Below, in pieces: positions 16,998-25,759 of a stretch of 64,000 nt of DNA. Source of the DNA: Deltaproteobacteria bacterium (GTDB lineage Bacteria > Myxococcota_A > Polyangia > Polyangiales > Ga0077539); contig JADJAE010000023.1 of assembly GCA_016704445.1 (NCBI GenBank), forward strand, positions 1-64,000, read 5' to 3'. The translations under genes were made by a program, and so were the position numbers. The notes under the pieces are model-generated. The model did no database searches. It saw nothing but the letters and a program-made list of their open reading frames with translations, and was not told the origin of the DNA. The first letter of the stretch is position 1, and every line of letters begins with the position of its first letter.

Positions 16998-18011
16998 ATG
17001 GTCGCGAGCGTCCCTCCCCCTCCCCCTCCCCCTGGCCGGTACTTCGTCACCGGCGCCGGGGGCTTCATCGGCTCCCACCTGCTTCGTCGCCTGGTCGGGT
17101 CGGGCTGCGAGGTCGTCGCGGCGGACCTCACCCTCCCGGCCGCCCTCCCCGCGGGGGCGACCTTCGCGCGCTGCGATCTGCGCGACCGCGCCTCCGTACG
17201 CCGCGCGGTGGAGTCCTCGGGCGCGACCCGCGCGGTGCACCTCGCCGCGAAGGTCGGCGACTGGGGCACTCCCGAGGACTTCGAGGCGCTCAACGTCACC
17301 GGGGTGCAGTGGGTGCTTGAGGCGATGCGCGACTCGGGCTTCGAGCACATCATCCACGTGAGCTCGATCACGGTGCTCGGCCAGGACGCCGGAGCGCTGG
17401 TCACCGAGGGGGCGAAGGTCGTCACCCAGGGCCCGGCCTACTCGGCGACCAAGGCGCGCGGCGAGCTGGTGGCGAGGAGACTCCAGCTGGAGGGCGCGCC
17501 GGTGACCATCGTGCGGCCGGGCGACGTGTACGGCGTCGGCTGCTCTCCGTGGGTGGTGCGCCCCATCGAGCTGCTGCGAAAGCGCCAGATGCTGCTGGTC
17601 GACGGGGGACGCGGGCACTTCGCGCACCTCCACGTAGAGAACCTCATCGACGGATTCATGCGGGTCTTCGCGACCCCGGCGGCGAAGGGCGAGACCTTCG
17701 TGCTGACCGACGGCGACCAGCACATGACCATGGGCGAGTACTTCGGTCGCCTCGCCGACGCGGTGGGCCTCAAGCCCCCGACGCTGTCGCTGCCGAAGGG
17801 CGCGGCGAGGGTGTTCGCGGGCGCCATCGAGTCGGGAGCGCGGCTCTTCGGCGCGACGCCGCCCTTCACCCGCGCGGCGATCGACTACGTGACCCGCACT
17901 GGATCTTTCGACACCCGCAAGGCCCGCGAGGTGCTGCGTTGGACGCCGAGGGTCACGCTCGAAGAGGGGCTGCGAGAGATCGGTCGGCACTACGGAAGGC
18001 TGGTGACCTGA
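16998..18011 (+). CDS. NAD(P)-dependent epimerase/dehydratase (extended SDR)
   Basis: 337 residues from the ATG at 16998, used because the Rossmann motif TGAGGFIGSHLLRRL follows a short proline-rich leader. An upstream ATG at 16917 has no homologous sequence before it. The active-site Ser is in HVSSITVLG and the Tyr-Lys pair in YSATKARGE. Later features (VRPGDVYG, VLTDGDQHMTMGEYF) resemble the 3-beta-hydroxysteroid dehydrogenase/NSDHL branch, which acts on sterols or sugar nucleotides. Some myxobacteria make sterols, but no sterol gene is nearby. It is followed after 3 bases by the PhzF-like gene, so the two are probably co-transcribed. Confidence 0.8.
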   Translation: MVASVPPPPPPPGRYFVTGAGGFIGSHLLRRLVGSGCEVVAADLTLPAALPAGATFARCDLRDRASVRRAVESSGATRAVHLAAKVGDWGTPEDFEALNVTGVQWVLEAMRDSGFEHIIHVSSITVLGQDAGALVTEGAKVVTQGPAYSATKARGELVARRLQLEGAPVTIVRPGDVYGVGCSPWVVRPIELLRKRQMLLVDGGRGHFAHLHVENLIDGFMRVFATPAAKGETFVLTDGDQHMTMGEYFGRLADAVGLKPPTLSLPKGAARVFAGAIESGARLFGATPPFTRAAIDYVTRTGSFDTRKAREVLRWTPRVTLEEGLREIGRHYGRLVT

Positions 18012-18014
18012 GCC

Positions 18015-18830
18015 ATGCGAGTGAGGGTGTTCGAGGCGGGCGGCGGGCAGCGGGTCGGAGCGCGGGTGGCGTACGTCGAGGGCCCCTCGCTCGACCGGGA
18101 GGAGGGCCAGGGCCTCGCCCGGCGCCTTGGCGCGCCGCTGACGGTGCTGGAGCTGGCGCCGCGGAGGGACGACTGCGCCGTGCGGCTGCGGGTGTTCACC
18201 CCGATGCGGGAGCTCCCGCTGTCGGTGGAGGCGGCGTGGTGCGCGGGCCGGGTGCACGGCCTCGGAGAGCTGGTGGTGGAGATGGGCGTGACGGCGACGG
18301 CGGTGCGCTCGGAGGGCGACGCGCTCAGCGCGGCGCTGCCGACGCCGGTGCTGGGTCACCGCGCGGTGGAAGACCTGCTCCCGGTGGCGACCGCGCTGGG
18401 CATCGAGGAGGAGTGCCTCGACGGTGCCTGGGCCGTGCTGGCCGGGTCGTGCGGGGTGAACGTGCTGGTGGTCCCGGTGAGCTCGCGCGCGACGCTCGAC
18501 CGGGTGCGGCTTCACCCGGAGGCATGGCAGCGGGTGATGGAGAAGGCGAAGCACGTCGGCGCGCTGGTGGTGGCGACCGAGGAGGGCGGCCGCGAGGCTC
18601 GCTTCGTGGGAGGGCCATCGGGCCTGTGGGACGGCACGGGCTGCGCGCTGGCGCTGGCGCCCTGGGCGCTGGCGCAGCAGCGGGCGGGCGCTTCGATGGA
18701 GCGGGCGCGGTACTCGCTGCGCGGCGAGGCGGGCTTCGGGATGGACCTCGAGGTCGCGCGCACGGCCGCCGGGGAGTGGTCGATGCGCGGCGGGGTGCGC
18801 CTCGTCAGCGACGGTCGGCTGACGGCGTAG
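18015..18830 (+). CDS. PhzF-family isomerase-like protein, catalytic Glu not conserved
   Basis: 271 residues with the two-lobed diaminopimelate-epimerase/PhzF fold signature. The first lobe shows LRVFTPMRELPLSVEAAWCAGRV, the counterpart of the family's FTP..ELPFCGHAT motif. In active PhzF enzymes a Glu sits in the preceding S-E-T motif; here that stretch reads RLGAPLTVLEL, so the acid is missing, and the GH of GHAT is replaced by VE. It may be a non-catalytic or altered relative. It begins 3 bases after the epimerase gene, and its 3' end overlaps the convergent exported-protein gene by 26 bases. Confidence 0.65.
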   Translation: MRVRVFEAGGGQRVGARVAYVEGPSLDREEGQGLARRLGAPLTVLELAPRRDDCAVRLRVFTPMRELPLSVEAAWCAGRVHGLGELVVEMGVTATAVRSEGDALSAALPTPVLGHRAVEDLLPVATALGIEEECLDGAWAVLAGSCGVNVLVVPVSSRATLDRVRLHPEAWQRVMEKAKHVGALVVATEEGGREARFVGGPSGLWDGTGCALALAPWALAQQRAGASMERARYSLRGEAGFGMDLEVARTAAGEWSMRGGVRLVSDGRLTA

Positions 18831-19425
18831 CGCCCTGTCCCCGCGGCGCAGCGAGCGCCAGCAGCGCCGCGCCCGACACGCCAGTGAGCAGCTCGAGCGA
18901 GGCCTCGAGCCGCGCCCGCTCCACGATGGCGTCGATGTCCGGCGGCGCCTCCGGGTCGGCGGCGGCCATGCGCAGCCGCAGCGCCTCTCGCCGAGCGAGC
19001 AGGTCGATGACGCCGCGCTCCAGTGCGAGCCGCTGCTCGGCGCGCTGATCCGCGAGGCGAAGGAGCGTCACCTCCTGGCTGTCGAAGAGCAGCCGGTCGA
19101 GGTCGAAGCGCAGCCGCACGTCGAGGGTCAGCGACTCGGCGATGGCGAGCCGGTCGCTGGCGTTGGTGACCAGGGTGCTGTTGGCCCCGAGGCCTCGCGC
19201 CGCGTGCAGCGACACCTCCGGCAGCCACGCCGCCGCCCTCGCCCTCCGGGCGAGCGAGCGCACCGGCGCGTCGTCTAGGCCCGCGCGGAGCACGGCGCGG
19301 CGGGTGGCCTCCCACACCACCGGCGAGGACAGCCAGGAGGGCTCGTCGGCGCTCGCCGGGGAGGCGAGGAGGGCGACGAGCAGGGCGGCCAGCAGGCCCG
19401 GGAGCCATCGGGAGGGGAGAGTCAT
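18805..19425 (-). CDS. Exported helical protein of unknown function
   Basis: 206 residues from the ATG at 19425, which starts directly at a clear signal peptide (PGLLAALLVALLASPASA, cut before DEPSW). The ATG at 19494 would add an unlikely leader. The mature part has long helices (LADQRAEQRLALERGVIDLL) that resemble one repeat of TolC-type outer-membrane efflux proteins, but it is far too short for TolC. It is probably a periplasmic helical protein. It is convergent with, and overlaps, the PhzF-like gene by 26 bases. I do not recognise a named family. Confidence 0.6.
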   Translation of the reverse strand: MTLPSRWLPGLLAALLVALLASPASADEPSWLSSPVVWEATRRAVLRAGLDDAPVRSLARRARAAAWLPEVSLHAARGLGANSTLVTNASDRLAIAESLTLDVRLRFDLDRLLFDSQEVTLLRLADQRAEQRLALERGVIDLLARREALRLRMAAADPEAPPDIDAIVERARLEASLELLTGVSGAALLALAAPRGQGATPSADRR

Positions 19426-19537
19426 GGCCGCGAGGTTTGCAGCGACGGGGCCAGTGGACTCGATGCTTGGGAAACAGGGGTTGCGCGTCGCCACGGGGGG
19501 TGGCGGCGGTGGCGGCGGGGGGTGGCGGCGGCGGAGG

Positions 19538-20188
19538 CTACGAGCTCGGCATCACCGTGCTCTGCCAGGCGTCGAGGGCCTCCTCGAAGAGCGTCTCTTC
19601 ATGGTGTCGGCCGACGGCGCCGTGCTCCGTCGCGACCCGATGGCTCGGGGTCGCCCCCGGGGTGTGCACCGGGCCCATGGTGACCAGCGGGGTGAAGCCG
19701 CTGGGAGTGCGATGCCCCACCGCGAGGTGGTGCGTGGCCCCGGCTCGCAATCCCCGCACGAACCACTCCCCCGACCCCGGCCCGGTGTGCTCCTCGCGCT
19801 CGTCGCGCCGGAGCCTGGGGCCCTCCACCCAGAGGGAGACGATCACCAGGGACTGCTGCGCGCCCTCGTCCGAGTGCCCGACGGACCACCGCGCGTACAC
19901 CGTCGTCGGGTCGACCGCGTGCGCGACCGCGTGCGTCACCGCGCTCATCACCGAGGCCGAGACGCTCACCTCGCTCACGGGCTCGCCGAGCAGCCCCATG
20001 CCCCGCCGGGCCTCGGAGTCGTGCGGATCCTTCGCGAGCACGGTGCGAAACACCTCCCGCGCCGCGTCCCTCTGCCCCTGCCCCAGCAGCACGTGGCCCA
20101 TCGTCGCCGTCGCGAACTCCGGCGACAGCATGTTGGCCTCGCCGTCCTCGTCCTCGAAGGTCACCGCCTCGTCGTTTGCCCTGCTCAT
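19538..20188 (-). CDS. TPR plus DUF4912-like protein
   Basis: 216 residues with no signal peptide. The N-terminal part has a TPR-like helix pair (GHVLLGQGQRDAAREVFRTV, then LAKDPHDSEARRGMG). The C-terminal part reads like a DUF4912 domain: an ARW start, a beta-rich middle, WFVRGLRAGATHHLAVG, and a final GPVHTPGATPS that matches the family's '(S)N.V.TP...S' ending. DUF4912 is of unknown function and often found with TPRs in Myxococcota. It lies 22 bases upstream of ribF's stop on the same strand but has no functional link to it. The domain call is tentative. Confidence 0.6.
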   Translation of the reverse strand: MSRANDEAVTFEDEDGEANMLSPEFATATMGHVLLGQGQRDAAREVFRTVLAKDPHDSEARRGMGLLGEPVSEVSVSASVMSAVTHAVAHAVDPTTVYARWSVGHSDEGAQQSLVIVSLWVEGPRLRRDEREEHTGPGSGEWFVRGLRAGATHHLAVGHRTPSGFTPLVTMGPVHTPGATPSHRVATEHGAVGRHHEETLFEEALDAWQSTVMPSS

Positions 20189-20210
20189 CGTAGATTCTCC
20201 CTAAAGCCTT

Positions 20211-21137
20211 TTAGCCGCCCAGCGTCACGCGCGCCGCGGCGACGTCTGCCATGATCTGCACCCTCAGCGCGTCGATGCCCTCGAAGCGCCGCTCGTCCCG
20301 CAGCCTCGCCGCGAAGGTCACCCTCAGCGTGCGGCCGTAGAGGTCGACGTCCGCGTCCAGCAGGTGCGCCTCCAGGCTGCGCCCCGCGCGAAACGTCGGC
20401 CGCGACCCGATGTTCATGACCGCCGGGTGGTCCTTCGGGCCGTCGGCTCCGAGGACGCTCACCCTCACGGCGTAGACCCCGTCCCTCGGCAGCGCCTCGC
20501 ACTCCGTCGCGAGGTTGGCCGTCGGGAACCCGAGCGTGCGCCCTCGCTGATGCCCGGTGATCACCAGCCCGTCGAGGTCGTAGTCGCGGCCGAGGAGCGT
20601 CTTCGCCAGCGCGAGGTCGCCGTCCGCGAGGGCGCGGCGCACCCGCGACGAGCTCACTGGGATCGAAGCCTCCTCCAGCGGCGCCACCACGTGCGCGCGA
20701 AACCCGAGCTGCTCTCCGAGCGCGACCAGCGTGGCGCCGTTGCCCTCCCGGTTGCGCCCGAAGTGGAAGTCCTCGCCCACGAAGACCTCCCTCGCCCGCA
20801 GGCCCAGCACCACCTGCTCGGCGAACTCCTGCGGCGACTGCGACGCGAAGGAGAGGTCGAAGCGCTGCACCACCACCGCGTCGACGCCGGTGCCTCGCAG
20901 CAGCTCCAGCTTTCGGTCGAGCCCCACCACCAGCGGCGACGCGCGGTCCGGCGCAAGCACCCTCGTGGGGTGCGGGTCGAAGGTCAGCGCGACGGACTCG
21001 CCGCCGAAGGCCCGCGCGGCGGCCCCCACGCGGTCGAGCAGGTGGCGGTGCCCACGGTGCACCCCGTCGAAGTTGCCGATGGCGAGGGCGGTGGGCGCGC
21101 TCCTTCGGGCGGCGCGAAAATCATGGGCGATCCACAT
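20211..21137 (-). CDS. ribF: Bifunctional riboflavin kinase/FAD synthetase RibF
   Basis: Makes FMN from riboflavin and ATP and then FAD from FMN and ATP. It has 308 residues, the normal length. The N-terminal adenylyltransferase half has ALAIGNFDGVHRGHRHLL (about 19-36, with the nucleotidyl-transferase HxGH-type motif) and VGEDFHFGRNREGN. The C-terminal kinase half has GRTLGFPTANLA and DGVYAV, with the PTAN motif that binds Mg-ATP. A late motif, GRTLRVTFAARLRDERRFEG, closes the kinase barrel. It appears to be transcribed before the TPR/DUF4912 gene. There is no upstream FMN riboswitch that I can make out. Confidence 0.95.
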   Translation of the reverse strand: MWIAHDFRAARRSAPTALAIGNFDGVHRGHRHLLDRVGAAARAFGGESVALTFDPHPTRVLAPDRASPLVVGLDRKLELLRGTGVDAVVVQRFDLSFASQSPQEFAEQVVLGLRAREVFVGEDFHFGRNREGNGATLVALGEQLGFRAHVVAPLEEASIPVSSSRVRRALADGDLALAKTLLGRDYDLDGLVITGHQRGRTLGFPTANLATECEALPRDGVYAVRVSVLGADGPKDHPAVMNIGSRPTFRAGRSLEAHLLDADVDLYGRTLRVTFAARLRDERRFEGIDALRVQIMADVAAARVTLGG

Positions 21138-21187
21138 GGCGGTGACAGCGCTCGGAGACTACGAGGCCAGCGGGGAATTGTCCCGCA

Positions 21188-22897
21188 TCACGCGACCTCG
21201 GCGGGCGCGGCGGCGGGGGCGTCGGCGCGCGCCGGGGCGGCCATGGAGTCGCGCTCCAGGTGGTTGCGACCGGGCACCGTCGAGAAGGCGCCGGAGAAGC
21301 TGTCCGTCGCCGCGTCGGGCACGAAGGTCGTGCCGTGCTCGTAGTGGAAGAACGCGCCCTGAAGCCGGGTCGGGGTCGCGTCGAGGATGATGTACCCGCG
21401 GCGCACCAGGTCGAAGTACTTCAGGTGCGTGTTGCGGGCGAGCACCGTCGCCGCGGTGTTGGTCACGATGCCGGGGGGGAAGCCCGGGGAGGTGATCGCG
21501 GGGGTGACGAACTCCACGGCGAGAGAGCCGCGCCCGGTCATGGGGTCGTACGAGGCCGTGTCCGTCGGGGTCTCGGTGAGGTCCATGGCCCAGGAGGAGT
21601 GGATGTCGCCGGTGAGCACCACCACGTCGTTGATGCGCATCGTGCGCAGCAGCGAGAAGAAGCGGTTGCGCGCCGCGGGGTAGCCGTCCCACGCGTCGGT
21701 GTTCAGAAACTGCGGGAGCTGCCCCATCATCACCTGCTGCCCGACCAGCTTCCAGGTCGCGCGCGAGGTCATGATCTGCTCCAGGAACCACTGCTCCTGC
21801 GCCGCCCCGAGCAGCGTGCGCATCGGGTCGTTGAAGGGCGGGGTCATCCCCGCGGTCTGCATCTGCCGACCCCAGACGCGCGTGTCGAGCATCACCAGGT
21901 CGATGAGCGACCCGAACTGCAGCCGTCGGAAGACGCGCCGGTCGCTCTGCTCGCGGATGGGCATCCACTCGAAGTACGCCTGCTCCGCGGCGGCCCTGCG
22001 CGCCGCCCACTCGCCCTCGGTCATGGGCTTGTGGTTCTCCGCGCCGCCCTCCCAGGTGTTGTCGGCGAACTCGTGGTCATCCCAGATGGCGATGAACGGG
22101 TGCTGCTGGTGGGCCGCGCGCAGGTCGGCGTCGCGCTTGTAGTGCGCGTGCCGTCGTCGGTAGTCGGAGAGCGAGACGATCTCCGTCGGCGGGTCGTACT
22201 GCCGCACGTCGCCGTACTGCCCGTTGCCATACTCGTAGATGTAATCCCCGAGGTGCACGACGGCGTCGAGGTCGAGCCGGCGGGAGAGCGCCCGGTACAC
22301 GTGGAAGTACCCGTGACCCATGCTGGCGCACGACACCACGGCGAGGCGAGCGCGGTCGACGGCGCCGGTCGGCGCGGTGCGGGTGCGGCCCACCGGGGAG
22401 GTCATCCCGCTGGCGCGGAAGCGGTAGTAGTAGGTCGTCCCCGCGGTGAGGCCCGTCGCGTCGACCTTCACGGTGTAGTCGCGCGCGGCGTTGGTGGTGA
22501 AGCTGCCCATCGCCGCGATGGCCGCGAAGTCGAGGGTGCGCGAGGCCTCCCAGGTGACCATCACGTCGCCGGTCATCCCCGCCGGGAGCGTCACCCTCGT
22601 CCACAGGATCACCGCCTCGGTCAGCGGGTCGCCGCTCGCCACGCCGTGGAGAAACACCGTCCCGCTGCGCGTCTCGGCGTCCCCCCGAGGCACGTCCCGG
22701 CCCGCGTCCACGCCCGCGTCGGGCGTGCTCTTGCCCGCGTCGAAGCCCGCGTCAGTCCCTGAGCCGGAGTCCGCGCCGAGGTCGCCCACGGCGGCGTCCG
22801 TCGCTGCGGGGACTGGATCGTCCGAGCAACCGGCGGCCACGAGGCCCGCGGCCCCAACACACTGCAACAGTTCACGGCGAGTCAGCGTCGTCGACAT
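21188..22897 (-). CDS. PhoD-family alkaline phosphatase, Tat-exported
   Basis: Secreted phosphodiesterase/alkaline phosphatase of the PhoD type. The start at 22897 gives a twin-arginine leader (TLTRRELLQCVG) followed by AAGLVAAGC, which may also act as a lipobox. An Asp/Ala-rich linker with DAGFDAG-type repeats follows, then the N-terminal Ig-like domain and the metallophosphatase core. The core motifs are VSCASMGHG, VHLGDYIYEYG, WDDHEFADN and LTGDIHSSWAMDL, which supply the metal-binding Cys, Asp, Asn and His residues. Its length, about 569 residues, is normal. A second PhoD-type gene lies at 44908-46422. Phosphate-starvation control is usual for the family, but no Pho box was identified. 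Confidence 0.9.
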   Translation of the reverse strand: MSTTLTRRELLQCVGAAGLVAAGCSDDPVPAATDAAVGDLGADSGSGTDAGFDAGKSTPDAGVDAGRDVPRGDAETRSGTVFLHGVASGDPLTEAVILWTRVTLPAGMTGDVMVTWEASRTLDFAAIAAMGSFTTNAARDYTVKVDATGLTAGTTYYYRFRASGMTSPVGRTRTAPTGAVDRARLAVVSCASMGHGYFHVYRALSRRLDLDAVVHLGDYIYEYGNGQYGDVRQYDPPTEIVSLSDYRRRHAHYKRDADLRAAHQQHPFIAIWDDHEFADNTWEGGAENHKPMTEGEWAARRAAAEQAYFEWMPIREQSDRRVFRRLQFGSLIDLVMLDTRVWGRQMQTAGMTPPFNDPMRTLLGAAQEQWFLEQIMTSRATWKLVGQQVMMGQLPQFLNTDAWDGYPAARNRFFSLLRTMRINDVVVLTGDIHSSWAMDLTETPTDTASYDPMTGRGSLAVEFVTPAITSPGFPPGIVTNTAATVLARNTHLKYFDLVRRGYIILDATPTRLQGAFFHYEHGTTFVPDAATDSFSGAFSTVPGRNHLERDSMAAPARADAPAAAPAEVA

Positions 22898-23119
22898 TCT
22901 CGGTTCTCCAGCAGAGCAGAGGGGGGGGGGAAGGCTCCCCACCCACTTCGCGGCGCGACGATACCTACCCCCGCCGCCCGGCGCGAACCTTCCGACGCTG
23001 ACGTCGCGCAGGGTTGCGCAAACGTCGCGACCCCTCTCGTCCCCCTCATCCGGGCTGTGCGCCGGGAGCGAGGGACGAGGGGGGTCGTTTCGGTGGTGAG
23101 GGGGTTGTAGAGAGGGGAA

Positions 23120-23245
23120 TCAGGTGGCCGCAGGCACGGTCGCAGGGGTCGCCGCGACGGCCGCCTGGCGGCGGAGACGGGCTTCCTTGGTGCGACGACG
23201 GTGCTTCAGCTTGCGGACGGCCCGCGGATTTTGAGGGGAGCTCAT
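23120..23245 (-). CDS. Small very basic 41-residue protein
   Basis: The reading frame encodes 41 residues, with a Lys/Arg block VRKLKHRRRTKEARLRRQAA after a short polar start and an Ala/Thr/Pro tail. It lies 50 bases downstream of the OmpA-like gene on the same strand in an otherwise empty 400-base gap. The composition resembles small ribosome-associated or RNA-binding proteins (bS22 or bTHX-like in character), but I cannot match it to a family. There is no strong ribosome-binding site. Codon use (GCC, CGC, AAG) is like its neighbours. Its existence rests on composition and position only. Confidence 0.4.
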   Translation of the reverse strand: MSSPQNPRAVRKLKHRRRTKEARLRRQAAVAATPATVPAAT

Positions 23246-23295
23246 GCGCGCTCAACTATCGCATCGCGCGCGTCTTGTACAGACGCCTGCGACGA

Positions 23296-25290
23296 CTATT
23301 GATCACCGCGGCTGGGAGCTCCCACCGAGGCGGGAATGTACTGGCGTCCGCGGGGGCAGCCGACCGAGGCGGTGGTGCGGCCGTCGACGCGGGTGCGGGT
23401 GATGATGAACTGCACGCGGCGGTTGCGGGCCCACGCCTCGGCGTTGGAGCGCGGGTCGACCGGGCAGAGCTCGCCGTAGCCGGCGGCCACGAGGCGGGCG
23501 GCCGCGACGCCTCGGCCGACCAGCGCCTGCACCACGCTGTTGGCGCGGTCGCGGGAGAGCTGGAGGTTGTGGTCGTCGGGGGCGCGCTCGTCGGTGTGAC
23601 CCTCGACCTCCACCTGCTGAAGGTCGGCGTTGTTGTTCAGCAGGTTGGCCATCTCGCCGAGGATGCGGTTGTTGCTCTCGTTGTCGATGATCTGCGCGCT
23701 GTCGGTCTCGAAGGAGATCGGGTCGCGGAGCTGGATCACGTTGCCCACGCGGGTGAGCGAGCCGGAGTCCGGGCAGCCGTCCTCGTCCTCGAGGCCGTTG
23801 AAGACCTCGGGCTCGTTGCGGCAGTCGAGGCCCGCGGCGCTGTGGTCCGCAGCGTCGAGGATGCCGTCGCGGTCGTTGTCGGGCTCGGGGCAGCCGTTGT
23901 CGTCCTCGAAGCCGTCGCGGTCTTCGGGCTCGTTGGGGCACAGGTCGTCCGTGTCCAGGATCTGGTCGGAGTCGTTGTCCGGGTCGGGGCAGCCGTTCTC
24001 GTCCTGGAAGCTGTCGCGGTCCTCCGGGTCGTCGGGGCACTGGTCGACGTTGTCGGCGATCTGGTCGCCGTCGCGGTCCTGCACGTCGGCGTCGGGGCAG
24101 CCGTCGGAGTCCTGCTGGCCGTTGCGGTCTTCGGGCACCAGCGGGCACTGGTCGTCGACGTCGAGGATGCCGTCGCGGTCGTTGTCCGGCTCGGGGCAGC
24201 CCTCCTCGTCCTCGAAGTTGTCGAAGTCCTCGGGCTCGAGCGGGCAGCGGTCGACGTCGTCGCGGAAGCCGTCGCCGTCGGTGTCGCCGATGGAGGGCTC
24301 GAACACGAAGCCCACGAAGCCGCGGAAGCCCGCCGCGGCGAGGCCCGACGTGTACCCGCCGCCCGCGCCGAGGGTGAGGTACGAGTTGCGGTCGACGAAG
24401 ATCTTCACGCCGCCGACGGCCTCGAAGGGCGTGGTGCGGCCGGCGTTGGAGAAGCCGTTGAGGTACTGCGCCCCGTAGGTCTCGACCATGAGGTCGATGA
24501 CCGAGCTCGCGCGGAACGAGAAGCCCACGCCCGCGGTGAGCGAGGGGCCGTAGGTGATGGCGTTGCCGGGCTGCGTGACCACGGAGTCCGCGGGGGTGAG
24601 CGTCGACCCGGTGCCGAAGGGCAGGCGCAGCCCGAGGTTGGCCGCGAGGCGGAAGCGCCGGCCGAAGCGGCGCTCGACGGCGACCGAGGGCCACACCCAC
24701 GGCGCGGGCTCGCCCGCGAAGCGCCGCGAGCCGCCCATCACCGGGATGCCCGCCTGGAGGACCACCGCGAGGCCGACAGGCCAGTACTCCGCGCGCAGCC
24801 AGCGGAGCTTGGCGTGCAGCACGATGTCTCCGAGGCCCTGGAAATCGAGGTTGGCGGAGTTGGGGTTGTACTCGCTCAGCGCGATGCCGTTGGACCCGAC
24901 GCCCATGCCCGTGGCGTCGGGCGTGTTGCCCGGGCCGCCCACGAAATGGATCGGCAGCTGGACGCCCACCACCAGCAGGTTGGCGATGCCGAGGTTGGCG
25001 GAGAAGTTGCCGGTGATCATCTGGCTGACGAGCCCGGTGTTGCCGAGGCCGATGCGGCCGAGCGCGGTGCCGACGTCCAGCGTGAGCCCGAAGGAGAAGC
25101 CCCCGGCGCCGAGGATGTCGGTGCCGTTGAGGGTGATGAGGCCCTTGGAGTCCACCGCGGGTCGGAACAGACGGAGGTCGAAACCCCCGCCGTTGGACTC
25201 GCGGAGGCCGTCCTGCGCGGCGGCGGGCGACGCGAGGCTGAGGGTGGCAGCAAAGGCGGCAAGAAGGCCCGGACGGATCACTCGGCGCAT
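23296..25290 (-). CDS. OmpA-family outer-membrane protein with thrombospondin type 3 repeats
   Basis: 664 residues. A signal peptide (LLAAFAATLSLASPAAAQ) is followed by a long beta-rich region (about 30-330) that is probably an outer-membrane barrel. Next come about five calcium-binding thrombospondin type 3 repeats, alternating DGDGF(R)DD...CP and EPDNDRDGILD motifs (about 335-500). The C-terminal peptidoglycan-binding OmpA domain has ISFETDSAQI, VEVEGHTDERAPDDHN and LSRDRANSVVQALV. Such proteins tie the outer membrane to the cell wall. The 41-residue basic ORF follows on the same strand. Identification of the repeats and the OmpA domain is firm; the barrel is inferred. Confidence 0.9.
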   Translation of the reverse strand: MRRVIRPGLLAAFAATLSLASPAAAQDGLRESNGGGFDLRLFRPAVDSKGLITLNGTDILGAGGFSFGLTLDVGTALGRIGLGNTGLVSQMITGNFSANLGIANLLVVGVQLPIHFVGGPGNTPDATGMGVGSNGIALSEYNPNSANLDFQGLGDIVLHAKLRWLRAEYWPVGLAVVLQAGIPVMGGSRRFAGEPAPWVWPSVAVERRFGRRFRLAANLGLRLPFGTGSTLTPADSVVTQPGNAITYGPSLTAGVGFSFRASSVIDLMVETYGAQYLNGFSNAGRTTPFEAVGGVKIFVDRNSYLTLGAGGGYTSGLAAAGFRGFVGFVFEPSIGDTDGDGFRDDVDRCPLEPEDFDNFEDEEGCPEPDNDRDGILDVDDQCPLVPEDRNGQQDSDGCPDADVQDRDGDQIADNVDQCPDDPEDRDSFQDENGCPDPDNDSDQILDTDDLCPNEPEDRDGFEDDNGCPEPDNDRDGILDAADHSAAGLDCRNEPEVFNGLEDEDGCPDSGSLTRVGNVIQLRDPISFETDSAQIIDNESNNRILGEMANLLNNNADLQQVEVEGHTDERAPDDHNLQLSRDRANSVVQALVGRGVAAARLVAAGYGELCPVDPRSNAEAWARNRRVQFIITRTRVDGRTTASVGCPRGRQYIPASVGAPSRGDQ

Positions 25291-25513
25291 GGCGGCGCGG
25301 ACCGTAGTTTGAAGCGCGCGACCGCGTCAATCAGTCGGTGCGCGCAGCGGTGGGAGGGCCGCCGCGAGGAGCGGCGGGTTCACATCGGAGCGCGAGGTAC
25401 AAGGCCCGTCCTGGCAAATCGACGCACGCGAAATCGCGGGGTTGGAACGATCTTCCGCGAAGTGGGTGTCAAGCCCTTGAAGGTGCTGTGACGCCCGTGG
25501 TGGTGTCCCGCCG

Positions 25514-25717
25514 ATGGCAGCCCGACAGGTCAAGACGGTGTGCGCGGTGTGCAAGACCCAGGAGGGCCCGATGGTCCGCTGGCGGGGTCGCGTGTGGCTG
25601 TGCACGACGCACGGCAACGTGGCCCAATGGATCATCCCTGCGCCCACCAGCGTGGATGACCTGAGGGGTCTCTTTCCGGTGAAGGTGACCGGGTCCAAGC
25701 GCTCCCGCGCGGCCTGA
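25514..25717 (+). CDS. Small putative zinc-ribbon protein
   Basis: 67 residues. A C-X2-C (Cys10 and Cys13, VCAVCKTQ) and a later C-X2-H (LCTTHG, about 30-33) could bind one zinc ion. The rest is short and basic at the C-terminus (GSKRSRAA). No family is recognised. It stands alone on the plus strand, convergent with the membrane-protein gene, with a perfect 16-base palindrome between their stops. The upstream sequence offers no strong ribosome-binding site, so this call is moderate. Confidence 0.45.
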   Translation: MAARQVKTVCAVCKTQEGPMVRWRGRVWLCTTHGNVAQWIIPAPTSVDDLRGLFPVKVTGSKRSRAA

Positions 25718-25740
25718 TTTCCGGGGCGCTCGGAGGGCGC

Positions 25741-25756
25741 TTACCCGATCGGGTAA
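25741..25756. other. Perfect 16-base palindrome TTACCCGATCGGGTAA
   Basis: Lies between two convergent gene ends (25717 and 25760). There is no loop and no T-tract, so it is a weak candidate for an intrinsic terminator. It could be a binding site for a dimeric protein or chance. There is no further evidence. Confidence 0.3.
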
Positions 25757-25759
25757 AGC

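Noticed and set aside
23014..25491. 825-codon plus-strand frame opposite the OmpA-like gene
   Set aside because: Low-complexity Val/Ala/Glu/Arg translation; the minus-strand protein with calcium repeats and OmpA motifs is the real one.
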